Positions 16,352-22,687 of a stretch of 25,297 nt of DNA are shown here, piece by piece. Positions within the stretch are counted from its first letter, which is position 1. Each line of letters begins with the position of its first letter. Below the pieces are notes generated by a model that ran no database searches, was not told where the DNA came from, and saw nothing but the letters and a program-made list of their open reading frames with translations. A program made the translations under genes and the position numbers. Origin of the DNA: Bacteroidales bacterium UBA1181 (GTDB lineage Bacteria > Bacteroidota > Bacteroidia > Bacteroidales > Paludibacteraceae); NCBI GenBank assembly GCA_002310215.1, contig DBYR01000016.1:1-25297 (forward strand), read 5' to 3'.

Positions 16352-16406
16352 TTGTTTTTATTATGTAAGTATTGCACCTTTTTATTAACCAAATAAATTT
16401 AATAAC

Positions 16407-17615
16407 ATGGAACAAGAAGTAAATTTGACGGCCATCAACCCGTATGCGATTGGTGAGCAAGTGTTGGGAAAGAAAGTTCAGTGGGATAAGTTAGAAGATC
16501 CTGAAGAGACGTTGGCAAGTATTTTCAACGTGCCCAAAAAAGAGTTGTTTGCGCATGATTCTATCCTGATTAATCCGATGTTGTCAGAAAAACGTGAGGT
16601 TTTGTCGGCCGATAAAGCCCAGGACCGTCTGAAACAATACCTCGAAGGAAAAACTGTCAAGAGATTGGCGGTGACGAAGGGAACGGTCGCTAAGCGTATC
16701 ACGTTGAAGGATATTCCTTTAAGAACACTGGAGGCAATCTTCGATAGGAATAAGCTTGTTCCTATTACCAGTGTGGAGTGGAATCCTGCAAATACCGTTT
16801 GGTTGGATAAAGGAGACTATTTTGAGGATGTGGCTGAAATGAACGACCCTATCCAGGGTGGATTGGGTGATTGTTATTTCATCGCGGCTCTTAGTTCTGT
16901 GGCTTGGTCCAGACCTTATGCGATTATCAATGCGACATCACCTTACACCAGTGATGAATCCCCTATGCACCAAGTCTCTTTTTACAACAATAATGGTGTA
17001 AAGGAGAATGTCGAGGTGAATGAACTCTGCCCTTGTAGCTCAAGCACTCAAAGGTTGCTCTATGCCACTTCCCTCGACGAAGGCGAGATTTGGCCTGGCG
17101 TGATGGAGAAGGCTTATGTGAAGTGGAGAACCGGAAATACTACACAGAAGCCTAATTATCCGGCAATCGCTGGTGGTGATCCTGTTGAGGCTTGCCGTCA
17201 ACTGATCGGTGGTAAGAAGACTTATAAGTACACAAGTAGCACGACTGCCGCTGAAATTACTTCGTTTATTAAGAGTAATTCGTTACAGATTAACAGTTAT
17301 CACGGAAAAACAGTCAATCCGATGGTCGCATGGACACCTTCCTCTCAACCGAAAGGATGTGACTATGAGGGGGCGCATATCGTGGCGAGTCACGCGTACT
17401 CAATCTTGGGTTGGGTTACCAGCAATGGCTCTTCATACGTTGTTCTCAGAAACCCATGGGGAATGCATCCTGGTGTGATAGATAATTTGGGAGGTTCTTT
17501 CCTTGCACCGTTTAATGGCGTGTCCCATGGCTTCTCGTATGGACAAAATGGTGTTTTCGCCATGGGCGTAAGCACCTTTAAGAGGTATTTCTACGGTTTG
17601 GGTGTATCGAAATAA
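16407..17615 (+). CDS. Calpain-like cysteine protease (family C2), putative eCIS cargo
   Basis: The 402-residue protein has the calpain catalytic triad in order. Cys156 is in DPIQGGLGDCYFIAALSSVA, the papain-like helix that in animal calpains reads QGxLGDCWxLAA. His329 is in ASHAYSILG and Asn349 in VLRNPWG. The roughly 135 residues before the catalytic domain contain no signal peptide and no calcium-binding EF-hands or C2 domain. The gene ends shortly after the NPWG region. With no export signal but an injection-system ATPase and tape-measure gene next door, delivery by that system is a reasonable inference. Alternatives are an intracellular protease or an anti-phage protein. It converges with the ATPase gene and has a long leader and its own terminator. 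Base composition is lower in GC than the housekeeping genes. Confidence 0.85.
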   Translation: MEQEVNLTAINPYAIGEQVLGKKVQWDKLEDPEETLASIFNVPKKELFAHDSILINPMLSEKREVLSADKAQDRLKQYLEGKTVKRLAVTKGTVAKRITLKDIPLRTLEAIFDRNKLVPITSVEWNPANTVWLDKGDYFEDVAEMNDPIQGGLGDCYFIAALSSVAWSRPYAIINATSPYTSDESPMHQVSFYNNNGVKENVEVNELCPCSSSTQRLLYATSLDEGEIWPGVMEKAYVKWRTGNTTQKPNYPAIAGGDPVEACRQLIGGKKTYKYTSSTTAAEITSFIKSNSLQINSYHGKTVNPMVAWTPSSQPKGCDYEGAHIVASHAYSILGWVTSNGSSYVVLRNPWGMHPGVIDNLGGSFLAPFNGVSHGFSYGQNGVFAMGVSTFKRYFYGLGVSK

Positions 17616-17661
17616 CATCTATTCCTGCTTGTTTGCTCAGTATTAACTGATAAGTTTTCCG

Positions 17662-17703
17662 TCCGTCCGCTTGCCTAAGAGTAGGGTAGCGGACGGATTT
17701 TTT
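17662..17703 (+). terminator. Intrinsic terminator of the calpain-like gene
   Basis: A perfect 10-base-pair GC-rich stem (17662-17671 with 17688-17697) is followed by six Ts. Part of the 16-base loop can pair again (CCTA with TAGG). The T-tract is on the + strand only, so it ends the calpain-like transcript. I find no comparable signal for the converging ATPase gene. Confidence 0.85.
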
Positions 17704-17779
17704 GTGTGCCAAGGGGGCCCTTCGTGTGGGAACGCTCCTCCTCCGCCGCCCCTAATCAGTTCCCTTCCTGGGATTTCAT

Positions 17780-19102
17780 CTATCTCATCATCTTCCCATC
17801 TTTTTGGAATTCCCTTCTGATTCCCTCCAGGATGTCTGCGTTACGGATTGTCTTTTCGCCCCTGCTCATCGCCATGATGGAGGCGTACTGCACTACGTTC
17901 AGGATGGCTCCGCCCGCCAACTCGTGTTTCTTCGCGATCTCCTTCAGGTCTGTTTCCTCATCGAACACGCATTGTGGGGAGAACATGTTGCGCCATAGCT
18001 GTTCACGTTGCTCCGCATCGGGCATCGGGAAGCGGATGACGCTCTGGAACCTCCGCGAGAAGGCTTCGTCCATATTGGTTTTCAGGTTGGTGGAAAGAAC
18101 CACCAACCCTTGGTAATTCTCTACCCGCTGCAATAGGTAGGCCACCTCCTGGTTCGCATAGCGGTCGTGCGCATCCTTCAGCCCTGTACGCTTCCCGAAC
18201 AAGGCGTCCGCTTCGTCGAAAAAGAGAATCCAGTCTTTGCCCTCAGCCAATTGGAAGACCCTCGACAGGTTCTTTTCCGTCTCGCCGATATATTTGGAGA
18301 CGACCATGGAAAGGTCCACACAGTAGACGTCCTTGCCGGTCACCTTGCCTAACAGACTGGCGGTGAATGTCTTGCCGCTGCCGGACGGACCGTAGAAGAG
18401 TACCCGGAAGCCTGGCTTGATGACCTTGCCGAGTTGCCACTCTTCCCTGATGCGGTTGCCGTACTCCACCCAAAGCCGTATCTCATTCACCATCTTCATG
18501 GTGGTTTCGTCCAACACTAACTCGTCCCATGTCCGTTCTGTCTCTATCTTCCTGGCGGGGAACTCGGAGGAGAAGTGTGGCATGAACTTCCGCCCGAAGA
18601 TCAATGTGTCGGTCAGCTCGTCGGATGGTTGTAGAAGCGGTGATCTCATCCCTTGCGTGGAGGCGCCGGGGAAATAGGCCGGGTCGGCGAATATCGGATG
18701 CCTGGAGAAATACCCCATAAGCGAGATCCTCTTTTCCACGTCATCACCGCATAGTATGAAATAAACGGTGGGGAAGGTCGGCATAAGCAGGTTGTCCCTC
18801 TCCTCGCAACCGAACTCCACGAAACGTTGCCCCGTGTCCGAGTTCTTCACATTGAAGCAGTCCAGTAGCTGAGGCTTCAGCAATGGTGCGAAGGAGAGTA
18901 TCAGACACAAACGATCCTCAAATCCGAGGTTGTGCTTGCGCAGGAAGGTGGCGTATGCGCCATCGTTGTCGCCTATGGGCTGCGGTTGGATCATTTGGAT
19001 GTCACTGATAGATGTCTCTTGCTTGAAGTAGAGCCTCATACGGGCGATAACCACGTCGGCCAACCATTTCAGTTCATCATTTAAAAACGCTTCGTTCCTC
19101 AT
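17780..19102 (-). CDS. AAA+ ATPase of the injection system (Pvc15-like)
   Basis: The 440-residue cytosolic protein has an N-terminal, non-catalytic region (about 1-190) and a single AAA+ module. Motifs are Walker A GPSGSGKT (238-245), Walker B ILFFDEADALFG (Asp296/Glu297), sensor 1 VVLSTN (Asn339) and an arginine-finger segment DEAFSRRF (345-352). Injection-system loci of the PVC/Afp/MAC type carry one such ATPase, next to the tape-measure gene. It is thought to assist assembly or cargo loading. T6SS ClpV-type ATPases are larger and have two AAA modules, so this argues for the eCIS class. It starts 11 bases after the tape-measure gene on the same strand, so the two are co-transcribed away from the structural genes. 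Confidence 0.88.
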   Translation of the reverse strand: MRNEAFLNDELKWLADVVIARMRLYFKQETSISDIQMIQPQPIGDNDGAYATFLRKHNLGFEDRLCLILSFAPLLKPQLLDCFNVKNSDTGQRFVEFGCEERDNLLMPTFPTVYFILCGDDVEKRISLMGYFSRHPIFADPAYFPGASTQGMRSPLLQPSDELTDTLIFGRKFMPHFSSEFPARKIETERTWDELVLDETTMKMVNEIRLWVEYGNRIREEWQLGKVIKPGFRVLFYGPSGSGKTFTASLLGKVTGKDVYCVDLSMVVSKYIGETEKNLSRVFQLAEGKDWILFFDEADALFGKRTGLKDAHDRYANQEVAYLLQRVENYQGLVVLSTNLKTNMDEAFSRRFQSVIRFPMPDAEQREQLWRNMFSPQCVFDEETDLKEIAKKHELAGGAILNVVQYASIMAMSRGEKTIRNADILEGIRREFQKDGKMMR

Positions 19103-19113
19103 CTGGTAAAAAA

Positions 19114-20805
19114 TTAATTATGTTGCCATTCCACCAATATCATCGGCTCCATCCATGGGAAGACGATCGTGGAGATTTCCCATGGCAGGTCTTCCAATAG
19201 AATGTCCATCGCATTGCCCTCCACCCGTACGATCCATGCGTCGTCAGACTGCTCGATTGTGCCGTGGCGTAGCAGGAAAGATTGTTGTAGGCCTGCCATG
19301 GAGGTGCCGTTCAGTGGTCTCCAATACTGGCAAAGCGAGGCTATCATCGCCTCCGACTCCTGCCGCTCCTCCTCGGTGATTTGGAACTCATGCTCCATCG
19401 GAAAGTCAGGAGGTAACCCGCACATCATCTTCTCCAAAGCTAATTGGTGACTGTAGTGCGCCGCCTCGTCTCCCGAGAGGTGCTTGAGCAGATGTACGGC
19501 CCGTTTCTGGTCCTCGATTGTCTTGAACTGCTTCTCTTTGTCGATGAGTTGCAGCTGGGTGAAATAGGCGGTGAGGAAGGGGTGAAGGAGTACCAATCCG
19601 GCATCGTCGATGTGGATCCTGCGAGGGAAAGGCCTCGCTTGTCGTTCTGCGATGCTTTGCCGTTCGATCGATAGCAGGAGCTCTTGTACTGTGCCGCCGC
19701 TCTTTTCGGGGGCGGAGGGCATCCCCGCTCTCTTTGCCTTGGACTCTCTCCCAAATGCAGAGATGATTTGTGCGGCATATTCTCCTTTGACCCTTTCGAA
19801 CAGGGTGTTGAGGCTCTCCGACGAGGCTAATTCGTACTGCTCCATCAGCGCCGCCAACTGCTCCGGGAGGGATGTGCGTTTCGTGGATGTCGCGTCTTCT
19901 GTCTCTCTCTTCCCGCCTGCGGAAGGCCTTGCCGTGTCTGCCTCGCTCTCCGCCTTGTCTCCCTGCCGTATGCCGGACGGGCTTGTGTGTTTCGTCTGCA
20001 CCTCCTTGACCCTTTCGAGCAAGGTGCCGAGGCTCTTCGACGAGGCTATGCCGTACTGCTCCATCAGCGCCGCCAACTGTGACAGGAGGGAGTAAATGTG
20101 TTGATGTGCGGGGTGATTTAAAGTCTCTTTGTCCGATGGGGAAACATCCCCTTTGGAAAGAGTTCCTCTTTGCGGATGGGTTACTTCCCCATGTTTCGGC
20201 GTTTCCCCGTTGTGCGCGGTGTGCGCTGTGAGGGTGGTGCCGAGCGGGAGTATCGCATCGTGAAGTCGGATGAGTGTGGTCGGACTCGCCATGGAGAGCA
20301 GTCTCCAGAGCACCCGCTTGTCGTTTCTTGCGGAGTCGAGGAGCTGTTGGCACAGGTTTTCGTTCCGCAGAATGTCGGATAATGACTTTGAGAGGTATTC
20401 AGGGGCGTCAAAGGTCTCGACCTCATATTGCCAGGGAACGGTCTCGTTGGAAAGGAAATCCATGAAATGGGCGAATGCCCCGTCATCCCTTGTGGGGAGT
20501 GACTGGGGACCCTTGTGCGGCTTGGAGCCTGTTTGTGCGGAAGGGTGTATCCTCCGCCTGATTTCCCGCGAAAGTTGTTCGGAGAGCAAGGGAGCTATGT
20601 CGGAGGCCTCCACTTCCCCCAAGTCGATCACCATTGGCTCTTCAATGGTAAGGTCGTTGGTCGCCCCTATCTGGCTGATGGTTTGGTCGATGGCGGGCAG
20701 AATCTGTGTTTCGTATAGCTCTTCTGCGTACGATGTCCCCTCGGGTTGTCCGTTGCCAGCCAACTCTAAATCAATCAGAAGGGAGTGTATCGTGTTCTCG
20801 TCCAT
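19114..20805 (-). CDS. Contractile injection system tape-measure protein (CIS_TMP, Pvc14-like)
   Basis: The 563-residue protein has the two-part layout I know for the CIS_TMP family. The N-terminus carries a helix, ILPAIDQTISQI and a short beta/acidic strand (MVIDLGEVEASDIAPLL). The C-terminus carries IDDAGLVLLHPFL, RAVHLLKHLSGD, LEKMMCGLPPDFP, YWRPLNGTSMAGLQQSFLLR and a final LLEDLPWEISTIVFPWM. The tape-measure protein sets tube length. The middle (about 195-390) is hydrophilic and contains a duplicated unit, QLAALMEQYxxASSxSLxTL, once near 245-265 and once near 318-338. It is the first gene of the two-gene reverse-strand unit. An inverted repeat lies 30-56 bases upstream. Confidence 0.85.
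   Translation of the reverse strand: MDENTIHSLLIDLELAGNGQPEGTSYAEELYETQILPAIDQTISQIGATNDLTIEEPMVIDLGEVEASDIAPLLSEQLSREIRRRIHPSAQTGSKPHKGPQSLPTRDDGAFAHFMDFLSNETVPWQYEVETFDAPEYLSKSLSDILRNENLCQQLLDSARNDKRVLWRLLSMASPTTLIRLHDAILPLGTTLTAHTAHNGETPKHGEVTHPQRGTLSKGDVSPSDKETLNHPAHQHIYSLLSQLAALMEQYGIASSKSLGTLLERVKEVQTKHTSPSGIRQGDKAESEADTARPSAGGKRETEDATSTKRTSLPEQLAALMEQYELASSESLNTLFERVKGEYAAQIISAFGRESKAKRAGMPSAPEKSGGTVQELLLSIERQSIAERQARPFPRRIHIDDAGLVLLHPFLTAYFTQLQLIDKEKQFKTIEDQKRAVHLLKHLSGDEAAHYSHQLALEKMMCGLPPDFPMEHEFQITEEERQESEAMIASLCQYWRPLNGTSMAGLQQSFLLRHGTIEQSDDAWIVRVEGNAMDILLEDLPWEISTIVFPWMEPMILVEWQHN
19791..20079. repeat. Internal 70-base direct repeat in the tape-measure gene
   Basis: Bases 19791-19860 and 20010-20079 align without gaps, with 62 of 70 identical by my count. 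The period is 219 bases (73 codons, in frame). The repeats encode the duplicated MEQY/ERVK helical unit. The sequence between them is unrelated and rich in Ser, Glu, Lys and Thr. Confidence 0.9.
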
Positions 20806-21203
20806 TGTCGGGGAATGTTGAACTCTCGTAACTGCAAGGAATCCGATGAATAGATTCCTTGTAATGGATATGGAAACTATGATTTAATGCAATATAATAC
20901 TTTTGCTAATATATTAAATTATTGTATAAGTTGATATTGATGCAATTAGAAATTACCTATAATCATATAGAAATATATAAAATATGTAAAAAATATAATG
21001 GAATTGACCGATTATAAATGACTAATCTGTAATACATTACTATCGAAAAAGAAATTTATTACAATTAAGAAAGCGATGAAAATATAGAAAAATATTTTGA
21101 TGTGTATTTTTTTTATTATATTTTTGGCTTGATAGATGATATGGTGTGATGTATTACTTTGTGAATTGTTGATGTGTAAATGTTTTTATCTTAATATAAT
21201 ACC
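20806..21203. other. 398-base AT-rich divergent control region
   Basis: No gene is visible. This spacer separates the reverse-strand tape-measure/ATPase unit from the forward-strand effector and structural genes, so it must hold promoters in both directions. It contains the inverted repeat at 20835-20861 and two GATGTGT motifs (21099-21105, 21171-21177). It also has a weak forward promoter match, TTG (21129-21131) with TTACTTTG (21154-21161), one mismatch in the -7 element and 22-base spacing. I see no clear reverse promoter. Confidence 0.65.
20835..20861. promoter_or_regulatory. Perfect inverted repeat upstream of the tape-measure gene
   Basis: CAAGGAATC (20835-20843) and GATTCCTTG (20853-20861) are exact reverse complements around a 9-base loop. 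The site lies 30-56 bases before the tape-measure start codon. Symmetry and position fit an operator for a dimeric regulator or a hairpin in the 5' leader. No T-tract follows on the reverse strand. Confidence 0.5.
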
Positions 21204-22502
21204 ATGTTAGTTAGTGAAAATTCATTATTGTCTAAGAATAGTCATAAATCGTCTTTTAATAATGATAATAATTCAGTGTCCTATCCGTCCCGTACGATTG
21301 TGCATCCCAAGTTGGAGATGACCGAACCGGGCGACTCCGATGAACAGGAGGCCGATGCGGCTGCTCATGATGTGATGAGTGGCAAGGTGTTCCGCAAATT
21401 TTCGGGCGGAGGTGCCGGTGGTGGTGTGGCGGTCTCTTCGCAGATGGAGAGTCAGTTGAACCAGTTGCAGGGAGGCGGACAGGCGATGCCCGATGGCTTG
21501 CGCGGCATGATGGAGCGGGGCTTCGACCGTGATTTCTCGCAGGTGCGCTTGCATACCGATGGCGAGGCGGCGGGCTTAAGCAGCAGCATTCACGCCAAGG
21601 CCTTCACGCATGGTAACGATATCTACTTCAACCAAGGGCAATACGCTCCTGAAACCTCTGAGGGACAGAGGCTGGTAGCGCATGAGTTGGCGCATGTCGC
21701 ACAAGGTGGGGGAAAGGTGGGAAGACAGGATGAGGATAAACATGAACCTGAAAACTATAAGCCTTTTTATGGGTATGTTGTATCTGGGTATGATTTTTCG
21801 AATCGTTTCTTCCCTAGATTAACAGATATGGGAGCAAAAATAGAACAAAATGCGAAAAACTTACCTAGAACAAATTGGGGGAAAGGAGACGAATATCACG
21901 CTCGCCTTGATGTTCAATCGGACGATACTAATGAAAAAGTTTATAAGTCATTCTCTAATTCTAACATGATAGTTTTTTCAGGTCATCATTTTGGTCGGTA
22001 TAGGCAATCCCGTCATTTCGGTTTGTTTGCAAATACAACATCTTCGAAAACATTCAGTTTAGCTTTCTTCCAGAAATATATGGAAAGTAAAGGGAAAAAA
22101 CCATTGGAAAATGTTGAAATTGTAATTAGTTCTAGTTGTGCGACATTATGTAATAATAAATTTAGTAATATGATGCTGGGCTATCAAAAGTTGTTCCCGA
22201 ATGCAAAAATTCTAGGTTTTAGACAAGCTGCTCCTAAATATCCAACTAGTGATGAAGGATATTTAAAGCAATTTTTTGACGAAATCGAAAAAAAAGGAGA
22301 AAGGGTTAATTCTGATTATATCATAGCTTTATGGAAGGAAAAAACGGTTTCGTTTAATGGAAAGCGTGGACAACCTGGCATTTGGGATGTCTATTCTGAT
22401 ACACTAGAATATTATGATTACAGAACCAAAAAGTGGATTATAATAAAAAATGCTTCAAAAGAAGTGAAAATTAATGAGTGTGCCTATGAACAAGAGCATT
22501 GA
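21204..22502 (+). CDS. DUF4157 (eCIS core) protein with clan CD protease-like C-terminus
   Basis: In this 432-residue protein, residues 27-175 form the DUF4157 'eCIS core' module: TIVHPKLEMTEPGDSDEQEAD, a Gly-rich linker, GLRGMMERGFDRDFSQVRLH, an AKAFTHGNDIYFNQGQY strand pair and HELAHVAQ (160-167, an HExxH motif). The C-terminal domain (about 185-432) has a hydrophobic strand ending in a His motif, MIVFSGHHFG (His261/262). A second strand ends in a Cys motif, VEIVISSSCATL (Cys312), followed by FPNAKILGFRQAAP. This His-then-Cys pattern is that of clan CD peptidases (caspase, gingipain, CHAT). No signal peptide is present, as expected for cargo loaded from the cytoplasm. GC content falls sharply after about 21726. 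The first of two tandem paralogues. The protease call is inferred from motifs only. Confidence 0.8.
   Translation: MLVSENSLLSKNSHKSSFNNDNNSVSYPSRTIVHPKLEMTEPGDSDEQEADAAAHDVMSGKVFRKFSGGGAGGGVAVSSQMESQLNQLQGGGQAMPDGLRGMMERGFDRDFSQVRLHTDGEAAGLSSSIHAKAFTHGNDIYFNQGQYAPETSEGQRLVAHELAHVAQGGGKVGRQDEDKHEPENYKPFYGYVVSGYDFSNRFFPRLTDMGAKIEQNAKNLPRTNWGKGDEYHARLDVQSDDTNEKVYKSFSNSNMIVFSGHHFGRYRQSRHFGLFANTTSSKTFSLAFFQKYMESKGKKPLENVEIVISSSCATLCNNKFSNMMLGYQKLFPNAKILGFRQAAPKYPTSDEGYLKQFFDEIEKKGERVNSDYIIALWKEKTVSFNGKRGQPGIWDVYSDTLEYYDYRTKKWIIIKNASKEVKINECAYEQEH
21281..21726 (+). repeat. DUF4157-module direct repeat, copy 1
   Basis: This segment aligns without gaps to 22771-23216 (offset 1490), with about two dozen differences by eye. 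Most differences lie in the first 130 bases. A stretch of about 170 bases (21475-21650) appears identical. It encodes the whole DUF4157 module. Confidence 0.93.
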
Positions 22503-22554
22503 TATGTATAGTTTTAATTTTCTTCTCTTGATATATAAAGTTCTTGTGCGCACC

Positions 22555-22632
22555 ATGTTGACCCATATAAAAAATATTGAAGGCTGTTTCTCTCCTGACA
22601 GATCAAAACAGTGTTTTGGTATAAGGTGCTAA
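22555..22632 (+). pseudogene. Decayed 5' fragment of a DUF4255 gene
   Basis: An ATG-led stretch of 25 codons ending in TAA corresponds to the start of the intact DUF4255 gene at 24220. The remnant reads MLTHIKNIEGCFSPDRSK, against MYT...LIKKYLEDCFSPDRGR. They share CFSPDR and the flanking IK/E positions. DNA similarity (ACCATGT, CCTCATA/CCATATA followed by an A-run, TGTTTCTC, GACAG, GTGTTT, ATAAGG) continues to about 22626 and then stops. It lies 52 bases after the first DUF4157 gene, roughly where an intact DUF4255 gene would follow it. It is best read as a recombination scar and is unlikely to function. Confidence 0.7.
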
Positions 22633-22687
22633 CATCCTTCAACAATAAAACTTTGGTGCACAAACTGAAAATTAAACTGAAATAGAT

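Larger units (their letters stand above)
15902..16406. other. 505-base AT-rich spacer before the calpain-like gene
   Basis: I find no credible gene here. It holds an AT-only stretch to about 16250, a perfect 9-base inverted repeat (16010-16018 with 16029-16037), a strong promoter match at 16117-16147, two GATGTGT motifs, and a GC-richer patch at about 16250-16351 with interleaved complementary segments. A short reverse-strand open frame through 16210-16392 has no recognisable protein features. The spacer marks the switch from housekeeping genes to the injection-system region. Confidence 0.7.

Noticed and set aside
16210..16392. Short reverse-strand open frame in the spacer before the calpain-like gene
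   Set aside because: It has 60 codons, no recognisable motif, crosses the predicted leader and its promoter would be unclear. I treat it as non-coding.
17710..17725. GGGGGCCC palindrome as a terminator for the ATPase gene
   Set aside because: The self-complementary core is short, has no loop and no T-tract on the reverse strand.
19406..20353. Second reverse-strand frame (315 codons) inside the tape-measure gene
   Set aside because: It is another frame of the same DNA with Arg/His/Pro-rich composition. The real frame has the full CIS_TMP pattern.
21681..21704. HExxH motif of the DUF4157 modules as proof of an active metalloprotease
   Set aside because: The motif (HELAH/HELTH) is a constant part of this module and may bind zinc, but I cannot see a third ligand with confidence. 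The module is better treated as an eCIS-associated tag until tested.
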